Assembly (NCBI GenBank): GCA_013399015.1
Contig: VWZX01009108.1
Location: forward strand, 1,914,822 to 1,978,821
Reading direction: 5' to 3'
DNA: 64,000 nt
Source of the DNA: Galbula dea
Taxonomy: Eukaryota > Chordata > Aves > Piciformes > Galbulidae
Shown: in pieces, positions 12,418 to 26,225 of the stretch
Position numbering within the stretch: the stretch's first letter is position 1
Layout: each line of letters begins with the position of its first letter
Notes under the pieces: generated by a model
What the model was told of the DNA's origin: nothing
The model's input: the letters and a program-made list of their open reading frames with translations, nothing else
The model's database searches: none
Program-made: the position numbers and the translations under genes

Positions 12418-14999
12418 ATTCTCTGCCTTGGGAAGAGACAGCACATGGCTATTTTCCCTCCTCTCTGGCTACAGAGAGGCTCAGCTTCCAGTGTGGAAAT
12501 ACTCACTTTGTTATTGGTGAAATGCTTGTTGCAAAGCCCTGGGAAGGACTGCCTTTGTTGAATGAATTTAGACATATAGTTCTGAGGAATCCCTGCTTCT
12601 GCCCTGCAGGATGGAGAAGCACTGGAACACTATCACCAGCCACATCTCACTGCTGTGAATATTGGCAGCTGCAAGTAGAGAAATCAGACAAACAGCTTTG
12701 CTTTTGCCCCTGTTTCTCTTGGCTCCACAGAGGAACAGAAGTAGGGTGACTTTTGACAAAGCCAGTGCAAGACAGGCTGGTTTGTAAAAGAAAAAGACCA
12801 ACCAGACTGCTTTACAAGGGGTCAAGAAAAGAACTTCAGAGGACCTCAAGTCTGTGAAGACCCCATACAAGAACTGATGCCAGGTTGAGATCTGCCAGCT
12901 AATTATTTCATTAGCTATTTTAAACAACTGCCTCAGCCAAGGCTGACCCCACCCAGCTGTGGCACCTGTAATTGATACAACACACAGAACAGGATGAATA
13001 TCCCCAGATAAGATCCAGGGGTGGCATTCATGCTGTTCTCCCTGATCAAGCCTCTTGAGACAAGTAAAAACACAGAGCAGCAGCCCAGGTTGAGATACCC
13101 ACAGGCAAATCAAACAGAGGGAGTGTCCTGGCAAGAGCCTTAGCAGACAAACATGTCCTAAGAACACCCAGGAACCACTGTGGAGAGGAACTGCCTTGTG
13201 CTGAGCTATGCTTAGTGTCCACCTCCCCTGAAATCAGAGCATGCTGAGTGGTCCTCAGCCCCAGGCAGGCTGTAGTCTAGCAGCTGTACCTCTCCCTCCT
13301 CATCCCAGAGCAAGTGCCCAGGGAGTCTCCTTCCTCCTAACTCTGGCAAATCTCAGCACCAGGAACATGGAGCAGCCTCCAGAGTTGCCACCCTAAAAAC
13401 CCACAGTACAGGATGCATTTCAGAATAAAAGCAGTTCAAGTGGTGTCAGCTCTGCTTGTGTTTGTTTCTGTGGAAAATTGTTCCTTTAATGTGAGTCATG
13501 GGAGTAATTAGGGGATAAATAGCAGCACTGCAGTTCATCAACAGGCTGGTGCCATTGCAAAAGCAAAGGGAAGCATACTTATTGCTACAGAGACACAAAG
13601 CCAGCCAGGGTGCTGGCAAAACAACTATCCCCATCCTTTGGGCTTTGGCAGTCTCCTTCTGGTCTTAGTCAGGCTGGTGTCAATCTGGAATAGTCCTGCT
13701 GATGTGATTTACCAGAGAACCAGTGAGGTTGGTTCAATTTAAAGCAGGAGGCACAAGACAGAGGGGATCAGTGCAGGAACCCAAAGCCATAAAACAGTGG
13801 AAGCTCAGATAACTGTTGTTTGTTAAACTTGTCAGTAAAAAAACCCAACATAAAACCTTTGCAGATTTTTCTTTGTTCCAAGTCAGACCTACCACCAGTT
13901 AATCAAATTTGGAAACTTGATTAGAGCCCCCTTAGTGCTCCTCAACACATCTCCCTGGCACAAAGGAGTACCATCTGGGCATAGCCGTTTAACATGGCTC
14001 TGAGGTTCCAGATAGCTGGTGCCCAGCAGCCTGTGCTGTCCTGCAAGAGATGTTTGCAGTCACCATTCCTTGTGCCCAGCAGATATGGCACCAGCATATT
14101 TCAGGGCTGCTGGAGGGGCACTGGCAGCCACTTTGAAGGAAGATCTGAGGAGAGACCTGAAGAGCAGTGGATGGCAGGAGTGATCTGTATTTGTACCTGT
14201 CTGTGTGGAAAGACTGTTTCTCAGCTGAAATCCATGCTGTGGCCCCTTCTTTTGTATTCCTTTCTTCTCAGTCTCTGCAGATGATTTCAAGCAACACAGT
14301 TTTCCACTTTCTAATAAGCAATTTAAATGCTAAAGGGCAGCTCCTCTGCTGAAGGCAACTGAAGCCAAGGGTGCTGTGACAGTTTATGCCAGCTGAAGTT
14401 TTGCCTTTAAGTAAATGCTTTAAACTTTCCACCAAGGAGACTAAAATAAGCCATAGCATGAAACATTAAGAGCAAAGAATGAACTCTGGAGACCAGAGGG
14501 ATTTAGGCAATGAAATGAGATCCATCTTGGTGGCACTTTTCTTTTTCCCCTTGTCTATTTTTGGAATTTCAAAAATTCCCCCAGATTTGAATCTTACAGT
14601 CCAGCCTTTTGTTTAGGGACCAGCACTGGGCAGCCTCCCTCTTCACACAGAGCAGGTGAGCTTTGGCAAGTCAACATGCAAAATACAGAGCTGGAAACCA
14701 TTCCTATCTTTTCCTGCTGGAGTATGGCAGGGCTTGGTGCAGGTGCTAGTTGTTTTCTTTAACAGCCTCTTCAGCTATGCAACTTGCAACCAAATACTAG
14801 ATAAAGAAGATGATTTCTAGTTAGTGAGGTAGTTGTGATCAACCTGACTATTCTCCAGAATGCTGTGGTGTCTGCCACGACCAAGTAGATTTTACTTGGG
14901 GAATTACAGCATGGGTTTGACCACATGGCTGTGCTAGGTGTGTTTCTACAACCCAGTGGGATGCAGCCTAGTTCTGCTCATCAGACTCTAGACAGACTC
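12418..14999. other. Unannotated non-coding stretch
   Basis: The interval carries the longest minus-strand frame in the window (12568-13167, 199 codons). That frame opens with GTG, has no family motif and is rich in Leu, Cys and Ser, so it is not called a gene. The segment at 12895-12990 is AT-rich with TAATTATTTCATTAG and TGTAATTGATAC, which could be regulatory but is unproven. Nothing else is recognised. Confidence 0.55.
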
Positions 15000-15215
15000 A
15001 GGAAACCTGGGCTCTAATTCCTGGCTGTGGTATTAACTTTTGAGGGGACCTCAGCATGCCACTTAAAGCCCAATTCTCCAGCTGGCTTGCAACCTACATT
15101 TTCCACTGGTGTTAAATGGAGCAAGGGATCTTTGTTGCCTATGAAAACTGAGCTTCCAAACAGCTCAGCCTCCCTGTGTTTAAAATGAGAATATTTTGAG
15201 ATCAATGGATAAGAA
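15000..15215 (+). repeat. MIR-like ancient SINE relic (tentative)
   Basis: The segment contains CTGGGCTCTAATTCCTGGCT at its start and CAGCCTCCCTGTGTTTAAAA with TGAGAATATT near its end. These correspond in order to the 'gggttcgaatcccggct' and 'cagtttccccatctgtaaaatggg' blocks of MIR/CORE-type SINEs. The middle (15075-15125) is poorly matched and may belong to another old amniote repeat or to a rearranged copy. The match is from memory of the consensus and diverged, so the family call is tentative. Confidence 0.4.
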
Positions 15216-15723
15216 CACCTGCAAGCACTAGTACCTATGCACCCTGCCAAGATACTGGGAGATTAAGCAAATATTTTGAAGAGCTGTAAAATCTTAGGAG
15301 GCAGGTATGGGGCTGTTTAGTATATCTAGAGTATATTTTTCTCCCTCCTTTTTTTGTTTTTCCTACAAATGGGAGAAGCCAGTCTGAAAGAGGGACTAAG
15401 ACATATTCCTTTTTATGTTTTGGTTTCAGCTGTACTGGTTTGCTTTGTGAAAATGTGCACTGCTCCTTACTGAAGGAAGTTCTTCTCAACTGAAGACAAA
15501 GAGCACATCTAATAGTGCTCTAAGATTTGACCTGAATATCACCCAAGAAGACATAGCTGAAAAAGTAAATCATTTTGGGAATGCTTTGTCTGGCTGCATA
15601 GGCTACAACTGCCAGCAGGATATCATGAAGGTGATAAAGGTTCAGCAAAGATCTGCTCTGCAGTGGGAGACTCCATCCACTCAGTTTGGGGTAGTACATT
15701 TTAAGGAAGGTAACAGACTAAGT

Positions 15724-16055
15724 GGAGTGTGTGCAGAGAGAATAAAATGAATGATAAAGAGGTTTTGAAAACATGACCTGTAAGGAAAGATGGAAGGAAG
15801 TGAATTTGTTTAGTCTAGAAAAGAGAAGAATGAGGGGAACATGATAATGATTTTCCAACATTTGCAAAAGGGATAGCAACTCTTCTCCAGATCCTTGGGA
15901 AGGGGTAAGAAGAAATCAGCTTAATTTATAGCAAGGAAGTTTTGGACAGGACTATAGGAAAAGCCAAGTACATAGAAAGCTGTGGGGTGGGTTACCTAGG
16001 GCACTCAGAAATGTCCCTCCTGGGAAGTTCTTCAGAACAGACTATAGCAATTCAG
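15724..16055 (+). mobile_element. Ancient diverged CR1 LINE fragment (sense)
   Basis: Blocks appear in the order expected of an old CR1 3' region: AAACATGACCTGTAAGGAAA, GTTTAGTCTAGAAAAGAGAA, GGGGAACATGATAATG, AGCAAGGAAGTTTTGGACAG, GGTTACCTAGGGCACTCAG and GGGAAGTTCTTCAGAACAG. These match the 'gaaaacatgacctatgagg', 'gtttagtctggaaaagaga', 'gggacatgataacag' and 'ttaagaacaggt' segments of old amniote CR1 families. Divergence and small indels are clearly greater than in the copies at 7.2 or 26.0 kb, which suggests an older insertion. No terminal ATTCTATG repeat remains. Confidence 0.8.
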
Positions 16056-19000
16056 ATGCAAACTCAGGTCCTTTAGAAACCAAGCAATGGTGTTTGCAGA
16101 TGCAAAGATACTAGACTGTGTTGAGTGGGGACAGACAGTTTCTTACAGAAAACTGTTTTGAAAGTCACCCAGGTGTGACAGCACTGAATACCAGATGATT
16201 TATTCCAAATTAAATGAATACAACTGATGTGGGGGTAACAAACAGCATGCCTGTCTCCAAAATTGCTTTCAGACCTCATCCCTAAAGCACAATGCATTTC
16301 TTAACAGCATTAATGACAAGAGAAATCAGAAAGAAAGGTGACTCTGGTACTGACCCCAACAGTAGAGTGCTACAGCACCTGGAAGGCTTTCAGAGCTGGC
16401 AGATCACAGTATAAATAACTTAATGCATTGCCTGATTTGGGTAATGAAGCCTTAAGAGGATGCACCTTTATCTCTGCTATTCTGCCTCTCACCTTCTGAG
16501 TCTGAAGAGTGAAAATAGCAACTTTATGTATATCATTACACTCATCATCACTGGCTCAAGTTACAGTTCTCAAAGCCCTGTCTCCTTACAGCATGGGAAA
16601 TCAATCCTGCTGCATTGCAGGATGCACATTGGCTAAGAGAAGGCTGCAGGTTGCTGATAATATTTGGGTGAAAACCCAGATCCAGTTACACAATTCCTCC
16701 CTTGCTAGTGCTCCAAAATATCCTCCAGGGTTGCTTTTTCAACAGCACCTGCAGAAATTCTGCTAGAGGATGGTAGCACAGGCCAAAAAATGAGTCAAAA
16801 CCATCTACTTGTTTTGAAGAATTAAGTAGTCTGAAAGGATTGGATGCTCTTAAAATGAGAGCTGGTTTTGATATCTCTAGATAAGAACATTGATAACAAT
16901 TCCAGTCTTGCAGACACAGCCTTGCTCTCTTCTGGAAACAAGGGTGAGGTCTGTGCTCAGCCAGCTTCTCTGTGGGACTAGAGGCCTGTTCTACACTGAC
17001 ATGAACTAGGATATTCACAGGATGGGATTCACAGTTGCATGACAGCAACACCCCAGTATGGGGCTGGGAGAAATCAATGCAAGCACTACACTGCTTAATT
17101 CGCTGGAGACTGCCTGGCTGCTCCTGTCTGCTTGTTAGAAGGGCTCTTGTGTCTGGGTCTTGCTGCAGGGATGCCCTGTGTTAGTTCCTCTCCCATTTTT
17201 CACTTTTCTTTTTACCTAGGACACCTCCTGTTAGCCAGGACTGAATGCCCTTGAAAGCACCAGTTCTAACAAACAACCAGAGGCAGAGCTCAGGCAAAGG
17301 CTGCACGAGTCAGAGGTCACAGCTGGAAGTGGTTTTAGGGGAAATTCAAAATTACTGTCAAAAGCAGTTCTCTCTCATTTTAATTGTAATTGGCTAATCT
17401 CATTTTATTTGCCTTGTGGCTGTGGTTGTGAAGCTTAGGAAACTCTCAGGGGCCCTCCTCTGCTCTCAGTTACCCTGGGAGCAATTCTGAAGACTTCAGC
17501 AAAGTTGCTTTGGATTTATTCCTTATGCCACTGGGACCAGAGGCCACTGTTTGGAGAAGCCTTCAGCAAGGGAAGGAATGAATGTGGCAGATGGCTGTTC
17601 CATTTCCAGAAATGAAGACAGGCAAGTGGCATTCACTGACTTAACCTTCCTCATGGCTCCTCTGCTGAGTTGCCAATGGCCAGTGCAGGGGGCTAAGGGA
17701 CAGGATGGTTTTGTGGGTATCACTCCCTTCATCCTTTATGGACCTGGAGGAAGGGAGGGACAGGCAGGGTTACAGCTGGTACAGCTGTTTTGGGAAGGAG
17801 TCAGTATCAGCTGAGGATATGCTCCATGGTATTTGGGAATGAGAAAATCAGTGGGATCCTGTAAACAGGTAATGCACCACACACAGAGCTACTGACCAAT
17901 TCTCCACTAACAGGTTAGTACACCTGACATAGAAGAGCAGTGTTTGTCCAGTGGCATCTCATCAAACTGCAGAGTGCATGGGCAACAAACCACTCAGGAT
18001 TAGCACAGCAAGACACTGCTACAAAACTGGGCAACATGTCAACAAGCTGCACTGTGCCTGGTAAAGAGTTTGGTGAAGACCTGATGGAACATGTCAAGCA
18101 GTTTGTCCAAGGCCCCTGTCTCCACACCCTCTCCTCAGCACATGTGTGCAGTCACATGGAATCTGCTGCTTTGACTTGCAGACAAGTCAAGAAGCTGTCG
18201 AACAGTGATCACACCTAACACCACTCATCATCACCAGCAATTGTTCTCCAAATGAAACAGGCCATGTAGCCAAGCAAAATGCTTGGGAAGATACTTTTCC
18301 ACTGGACATGCATCCAAAATAAATACAGGAAAATCTCCTTCTCCAAGCACTTCTCCTGATTACTTTTCATTTGAATCATTAGTAAACCCAAGATACACAC
18401 ACAATAGCCCAAAACTGATGAAAACTCACTTCACCATAGTGCCCCAGTTTGGGGTTTTTTTCCAGAGATTAATCTTCTTTGTTACTCTTAGCCTATGAGA
18501 AAAACATCCTTCCAGCCTAACCAAAGCCAAAATGATGTGCACATCTTCACATCCTCACCCCTTGCTGGATGGATGCTTTCTGCAGCTCAGCATTTCAGGC
18601 TTGAAGAGTGCCCTGGTGGGACCTTGCCATGGTTAGTATAAGGCCATATTTACTATTAAGTCTCTGCCTGCCCTACCATGACAGTTCTAATGAGAACCTG
18701 CTACTGCAGCTTTGGGATTTTGCTTCAAAGCTACACCACGCTCCACCCTTGTAAATAAATCCCATCCCATAGAGAAACCCAAGTTTGCTGCTTTGGTGTA
18801 CAAGGAGTAGAAGGAAACTATTCCCTCTCTAGGGGCTGGGAAGGAGCCTCATACCTCTGAGGACCGAGAACAACCCCACATCTCCATGGGTGACTACCTG
18901 AGCTGAGATCTGCAGCCAGGGCAGAAGCACTGGGAGAGGATTGCTCAGAACAACCACCATGGCTTTCCTTTGCTGACCAAGGCCAGAAGCTGCTGCTTTT

Positions 19001-22000
19001 AGCACCCATCCCTTCACTGTATTCCTAGCATGGATTCAGGAAGGGTGTCCCAGGCTCCCAGAGCAAGATGTGCTCTTCAAGGCTGGAGCTTAGTTTTGCC
19101 AAGATTTGAATCCAAACCACACACAGCCTGCTAGCTTCAGTGGGTCCCACCCAAGTGGCACAGGTTCACTTAAATCTCAACCCAAGACCTGGCCTAGGCT
19201 CTACAAACAAGAGATTACCTCTTTTTCTCTTTGCCTAAATCCCTGCCTGCAATGGATGTCCTGGAGAACCTGGCTTGCAGTTGGAGACCATAATGAAACA
19301 TTCACTCAACTCCAGAAACCAAGAGATGGGAAAGGCAAATTATAGGTTCTAGTTCCTGGCTTTTGTGTGCTGGCATTGCTTTTGAATGTGCTAAATGCTG
19401 TGGAAAAGAAATGTTCTACTTTGCAAGAAAGAAGGCTTCCAGCCTGTTGCTTTTACTTGCTGGGTTTTCTAACAAACCAGTACCCATCTCTGCATTTGTC
19501 TCCATTTCAGTGGGACAAGACAAATCACAAGGACTGAAAGTGCTGAACTAGGCTGCAAGCAGGTGGGACTCCAGGGATTTCACCAGGCTTCCTCCCAGAC
19601 CTGGCATATCAGACACTAGGCTGCTAACTTATTTCTATGCAGGGTACTGGGCAGCCCAAGGCCTCTTCTGGAGGTGACTGCACTTAAATGGAAGCAGTTT
19701 CTTTCAGTCTATCCTCACCTGGGCATGTAGTAGAGCCCTGCTACTTTTTGCAGTTAAAGTGGGAGTATTTAGATGTGAAACATGCCAGAAGCTGAAGCTA
19801 GGGCTGTACCACTGCTTAGAGAATCAGTACTTCCAGCATCTCTGGTCTTAATTCTTAGTGTAATTCACTTTCCCCTGCCTCAGATTGCTTCCTTTGCAAG
19901 AACACTTGGCTTATTCCTAACAGTCCCTCTGTCTAGCTGTGAAGCAGCCTACGGGTTGGGGCCCTCTCTCAGCAAACTGCTGTGTTGATCCCTGGGACAC
20001 TCTGCAAGTGGCTTGCAGCTGGTGGCCTGGCAGGCATGTGTGCTGCAGTGTCACAGCCCCAGCAGCACTGAGGAGGTACCAAACCAGAGCCCTGTGCCAA
20101 AGGGGCTGTGCTGTCCTAAGCTGCTCTCTGTGTGCTGGAAGTGTCCGGAGCAAACAGGGCTCCATCCCCTGTGAAGGCAGAGTCACAATTGCTGCCTGAA
20201 AAGAAAAGCTCTTTCTTCTGGCCATCTGGATCCCTTTCCTGATGAGCAGACCCTCAACAATGAGAAGTCTGGCAGAGGTCTGCTCCATGCAGCAAGTCTG
20301 GTTTGGGAGTGTGCTAAGCCTGTGCCCCTGCTCACTCTGACCAGCAAAATGCTTTGGAGATCTCTGTCCTCATTCCTCCTTTTCTCTCCTGTAACATCAA
20401 TCCCTGGTTTGCCTCAATCACACTAGCAAGGTGATGGTGCTCCCCAGAGCTGCTCATGGCTGCAGACCTTCAGGGAAGAGACTGTATCTAACATAGCTCT
20501 GCCTGTCCCTCCTGCTCCACTGGTACCAGTCTGCAGCATAAGCCAGTGCTCCCAGTCAGGTGATGGTGTGGTAGCCCCTTGGCCAGGCTAGCACTGCCTT
20601 GGCTGAGCTGTCCTCAGCAGGAGGCCTCAGGGGCCATGGTATAAGACAACAGGGACCTGGTGTAGAACTGAGATGCTTCCAGAGAGAGGCCACCCCTCAG
20701 CACACCTCCCAGCCCTAAGCCTTTCTTCCGTGCAAATACCTGATGTTTACTAGCATAGCCTGAATTTTGGACAAGGTTTCCCCTTCCCCCCTGCTTCCTG
20801 CTCCACAGCTCACTGCTGACATTATAAAAGCAGTGATTCTGATCTCACATGATAAACTAAGTCCAAACCTCCTGAGGCTGCAGCCCAGAGAGCAAACAGC
20901 TCTCTTTCACCACTTGGAAACTGGGGCTCTGAAAGCAGCCTTCTGGGTGCTCAAGATCTGTCTGTGCTGAGCTATGCAACAGCTACAGAATAACCAAGAG
21001 TCTTCCCTCAACTCTCAGCCACCAGCTGGACTGGCCACATTGTTCTGACTGCTGTCTCAGAAGCAGGGATTACAGCGTTGGATTGTGTTGCTGTAAAAAG
21101 CTGAGGAAGGAGGAAGGAACTGTGACAGTGACTGTGGTTGGTAGGAACTGGTCATAGCTGCAAAGCAGGAGATGAAGGGAGGAGGAGGCTGGAACTGCAT
21201 TGTACTGCTTCCTTAGGACATACACCCTGACAAACCAGAGCTCTGGAAGAAATTGGACTTTGTGTTTTCTTCCTCTTCCCACCCTCAACCTACCACATTT
21301 CTCAGAGGGAAAAAAAAAAACTCCTGTCTTTTGCCCAGCTCTACTGCTGGAGCACTAATCCTTTGGCTGTGGTGGTGGATTAAGTCTTGGGCCCTGAGAA
21401 AGCTCTTCCAAGGCACAGTGAAGATTTTGTTTGTTGGGGTCTAAGCCACGTGCAGCTCACAGCTGCCATGGCTGTGAAATTGTGCTTTTTCTCTTCTTCT
21501 TTGTTTTTTAAGCAGCCCATATGAAGCAAGGAAAGCAGGGCTGTTCTGAGAGACTATTCCTAATGATCTGAAAATAAACCCAATATTTTTCTTGGCTTGT
21601 AGAGGAGAATGGTTACCTTGATTGAAACTTGCTTCTAACACACATTTTAGACAGTAATGAAGACTGCAGATATGAGACTTGTATAGGCTCTGTCACACAA
21701 ACATTCACAGAGGATTTTTTTTTTCCCTTCTTCTTTCCCTTCTCTACCCAAAACTCTGCCAGGTATGGCTGAGGACCACCAATAGCTTGTTGGGAAAAGG
21801 AGCTTGTTTCAGGTGCTTATGCTGTGAGGACCCTTTCATTCCTTGCCATAGTGACAAAAGGTTAATGAAACAAAACTGGCATTTCATCAAGGCCAGCACT
21901 GAAAATTAGGGACAGAGCTGCCATTAAAAATAACCAGATGCATGTGCTTCTATCCCTGACACACCAGTCTTGAAATATCTCCCTCTTGGGCTGTAGGGCT

Positions 22001-25000
22001 TCCAAGGAATAGCAGGAAATTGCAATTGTTACACTGGCCAGAGAATGGATTTAATTTGTACTGTTTTATCCTCCCTGTTGGAAACTATCCTCTCTTTTCT
22101 TCCATGCCAGCTAAAAAGAAAAAAAAACCCCAATCCAACAAACCTAACACATCTCTCTGTAGAGCCTTCCATGCAGTTGGATCCCAGCCTCCCATCAAGC
22201 ATGCATGCTCCCTGTCAAGGTATGGATCACTTGCCTTCTGCAGGGTTTCTTGCAACACATCCACACTGGTCATTCCACATGCAAATTTCCAGTAGTTGAA
22301 TTAAAGTTAGTTAGAAAGCCACTGGTTGGTTAGTGCAACTGGTGTACAGAGCTGGTACTAGGGGGGTGGGTATAGATTTGCTACAGAAAGAGCTGTTTCT
22401 TGGGATGAGAAAGAGAGGGTTAAAGGGGTTGAGTTCATGCTCTCTGGCCATGCCAGGGCAAGACCAAATGATTACAGTAAAACAGTCTGCAAGAGGGGAA
22501 TTGAACTGAACTTTTGGGTACAGAGGAGGAAAGAAGTTGCAGTACAAGTTACACATGAAGTTGCCCAGCAGTGATTGTCCAGCAGAGGCCCAGGAGCTCT
22601 TGCTGGTTTAGATTAGTTCAGCAGGCATCGGTTTCTTACTCAGGCTACCCTATTGCATAAGGTAAGTGAAGGAGCTGGGCAAGTTCTGAGGCTGTACACA
22701 ATGGTGATGTTGCTTCAGCTGAAGGGCAATTACTTGTTGAGCAACCATAAGTCAATTGCATTTGATCATGTCTCTACAAGAGAGGGGTTTGTATTCATCT
22801 AAGTCACTTGTTCTCCTTCAGGAAGTACAACTCTGGGCTGTGCAGGTGGAAGCAGCCTTTGGAATGCCAGGTTGTTGGTCTGGACAGATGACAAAGAGCT
22901 GAAGCTTTATCAGGGCTGACCAACAACTGACAATTTATTATTATTTTTATTTAAAGAGGGGTTTTGCACTCTTGTGACATCACAGTGGGAACATATTTGG
23001 CCCTGTTAAGACTGGAAAGATGATTGCAGTGATTGAGTTACAAAGGCTTAATGAATTTCTGCTTGTCAGCTGAGCTGTGGTAAGTGACTCTGCCTGTTGG
23101 ACATAAAGTACAACGTGTTAGCTTAAGGCTAATTTCAAGCACAGTGAGGCATAATGTGGTTACCCAGAGTAGAAGCTGGCCTGAACTCACAAGCTAAAAT
23201 CCCTTTGCTTTTGGAAAAGTACCTAGCTCTGTTAATTGGCTCCAGCAATTAAGCTTTAACAGCTTGTCTGGCTCCAGAGCACAGTGATCCCCAAGCTCAC
23301 ATGAGGACTGAGGGTGGTTCCTAACTTTGAGACCTGCAATCCTGTTCCAGCCAAGCTCTGAACCCATATTGACAGCACAGTCCCTAGATCTGCACCAGGA
23401 GCAGCTCGTTATTGACTCAGGAGGGAAGAATCATAAGAATGCAGTGAATCGTTAACAGCACAAACCTGGGAGGACTAAAGGAGGTCAGTGAGGAGGCCAG
23501 CAGGGAGGCTATGGGAAGGCACTGGAGCTGCTTTTCTCCAGAGCTCCAACCCCAAAGTGATCTGACTAGAAGCAGATTAAAGAATGCTGGTGAGGCATGG
23601 TGAACCACTTCTGTTGGGAGCCATTCCCTCTTTCAGCAGGGGCTGGAGCCAAGAGCTGAAGTGACTCATGATGGCAGGATCAGCTGATGGTGGGAGACAG
23701 GATGGCACAGCCCTGATCAATACCTGTCATGGAGCCAGGCCACATCAGGTCCAATAGCACCTCCAGGGCAGGAGACCTGCATGCAGCAGTGTTCTTGCTG
23801 GGGCTGACATTGCCAATGTTGTTGGCTCATCACATAAACAGTCTTTCTGGCTATCTTTTCTACCTCCTAAAGCTTTATTTTCTCTTCTCTAGAGACAAAC
23901 AGGAGCTTCAAGAAAACCTGCCTCTCCACCTGCCTTCAGCCCTACCCTGTCAGTGTAGAATGTTGAAAGAGGAAGAATGTGGAAGGGAGAGGGGAGAAGA
24001 CAGCAGAAGACAGAAAGTGAGGCAAAGGAGGGAACAGGACTTCCAGGGGAGACAGCAATCTGGCAGGGGAACAGGCTGCTGTGTTGAGGTCTGTGGCACT
24101 GTCACTCAACACTGAAATCAGGTGGTGATGCAGGAAGGCGTAGAGGGTGGGTGGGAAGAGAAAGGAGAACAGAAGTCCTGTCAGTAGGGATGAGCAGTGG
24201 CAATGAGACAAACAAGCCTGACTGTGCCCAGAGCTCCTGCTTCTCCCAGTGCCATGCACATGGGCTGTGGCTTACAGCTTAGAGAACCACCATGATGGGA
24301 TGCAAGCACAGATGAGGGCTCTGCCTGCTACTTGTATGGTCTCTCCTGTGGGGCTCCTGGCTTGAAACAGCCTGCAAAAATGCTCAGAAATCCTGGGCAC
24401 CTTTATAATGATCTGGACAAAATTGCCAGCAAGGAAACAAGGCCCAGGAAAACCTGGTGGCATGGTAGCTCCAGACAAAAAAGTTAATCCTGGGCTTTGC
24501 TACCTGTCACAGTACATTATACTCCCCTGCAGCTGATCCTCACCATGGAGCAAAACCACTTTCCCCAGCAGCAGGGCTGCAGTTGACAGATCTGGGTTTG
24601 TGTTCAAGAAGGTTCTTACCAAGACCTCAGACAATGGGGAGCTCTGGGAGGTGGGGCAGAGCATAGGCAACTGTCAAACCCTTTCATAGCAGGTCCCACA
24701 GGAATTTGTTTTTCTCCTATTTTTAAGTTGGAAAGGATCGAGTTTCACTGCAGGAAATAGTTCTCCTCCTCCCTCCCACCCACCTTTCTTTTTTTCTACA
24801 GCACATTGGAAGAGCAGTCTGCTGTCTGCCTCAGGTTTCCAAGAATAAGGCAGGCAAACAGGAACCAAAGTCCCTGTTATCTGCAGCCAGAGAAGCTAAG
24901 GGAGGGAGGATGGAGAAGAAGTATTTTTGCCTGTAAATGCTCAAAACTTTAGGGTGCATGTATTGGTAAAGTAGACCCTTCCCCACCCATTCCTCAGAAG

Positions 25001-26023
25001 AGGTGAAGCCCCTAGGGGCAGGGTATTCATATCCATGGAAGCTGCCCTGCCTTCTTCCCTGCTAGAGTAATGCCACAGAAAGATCTCAAGGAAGCTCTTC
25101 TGCATCGTATCACTTGCAGAGCTGCACATTTGCAACAGCACTGAAACACAGGCTTAACCTTCCATTCCTGTTAGAAACAAACACATTTCAATCACTGCAA
25201 TGCTCTTACAGTCTCCAAGTGCCTGGGCTGTGCTAACCTCATGACACAGATTCCTGCACATCCATAGGTCTGCACCTTGCTGCAGATACAATCAGAAGCC
25301 ATGCACTGGGCTCTGGGCAAGATCCACTTAAGCCATCAGGCTCATACCTGCAGTTCAAGTCCCAGCCTATTACCTAGGATTTAGAGTATGGGTCTGGCTA
25401 ATGAACAACAGCCTGTTGGATGCATAGCTATAATGCACTCACTACCTTTTGAACCTCAGAATTCACAGTGCAGCGATTTCTGCCCCCCTCTTCTTCCCCA
25501 TCCTGCTGATACAGATCAATTTTGTTCACCAGACACAAACCTGTCCTTCCTGCACTGGGCTGGAGGCAAAGCACAACTCATTTCTCCCATTTCCTTGGCA
25601 GTGATAGTAGAGACAATGCCTCTTTTGTAGGTGCTCCTACATGCCTGGTGGAAAACCTATTGGAGACTAGCACAGTTATATCAATAATCTCCTGTTTATT
25701 ATTCCTCCTGGCATGGGATTTGCCATTACCTCTCCAGAACAGGCAATGTTTTCCATTCATCTTTTCTCAGCCAGGTGTTTGCTCATTTGCAGCAGTGGGG
25801 CTTCAAAAGAGACAAAGCTACAATTGATGGGAAACAGAAGGCCAGGCTGCTGCCAAAACACAGGTTTTCCTCAGGGATATTCATAGTCTTAGAAATGGTT
25901 ATTACAATGTCTTTCAATAGTGGTTCTACACACCTGTTAAAAACACCTTGCCTTTGCTTTCGTTGGACCTGTCTTCCTGGTGACCTTTGTTGGGCACCTG
26001 TTAGACAAACACTTCTCAAGTTC
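16056..26023. other. Unannotated non-coding stretch
   Basis: About 10 kb without a recognised gene or interspersed repeat. Landmarks are an AT-rich segment with TTTTAATTGTAATTGG at 17379-17394, an acceptor-like tract ending GCCAG followed at once by GTATGG at 21762/21763, an 11-A run at 21310-21320, and an acceptor-like tract ending CTCTTCTCTAG before a charged frame at 23,890-24,115. None of these gives a convincing exon with both splice sites and a recognisable peptide. Confidence 0.55.
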
Positions 26024-26225
26024 ACATCACAGATTGGTTTGAGTTGGAAGGGACCATAAAAATCATGTAGTTCCACCCTCCCTGCCATGGGCAGGGACAC
26101 CTTCCAGTAGCCCAGATTGCTCAAAGCCCCATCCAACCTGGCCTTGAACATTTCCAGGGATGGGGCATCCACAGCCTTTCTGGGCAACCTCTTCCAGTCC
26201 CTCACATCCTTCCAATGCAACTAGT
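26024..26225 (-). mobile_element. CR1 LINE, 3' fragment (antisense)
   Basis: The plus strand reads as the complement of an avian CR1 tail: GAGTTGGAAGGGACCATAAA, CCTGCCATGGGCAGGGACAC, CCATCCAACCTGGCCTTGAA, CATTTCCAGGGATGGGGCAT and CTGGGCAACCTCTTCCAGT. It is well preserved and therefore probably a younger copy than the one at 15.7 kb. Only about 200 bp remain and there is no coding capacity. The minus-strand frame through it (KDVRDWKRLPRKAVDAPSLE) is a pseudo-peptide of the element. The right end abuts a short direct duplication described separately. Confidence 0.95.

Noticed and set aside
12568..13167. 199-codon minus-strand open frame
   Set aside because: It opens with GTG, has no recognisable motif and is Leu/Cys/Ser-rich. 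About 0.4 frames of 200 codons are expected by chance in 64 kb over six frames, so one is unremarkable.
23888..24115. Possible exon after CTCTTCTCTAG with a charged Glu/Arg-rich frame
   Set aside because: The acceptor is fair but the only donor-like site (AAAGTGAGG near 24014) is weak. The charged composition follows from a purine-rich, low-complexity stretch.
25783..26220. 145-codon minus frame reading into KDVRDWKRLPRKAVD
   Set aside because: Its start lies within a CR1 tail and the remainder has no recognised homology.
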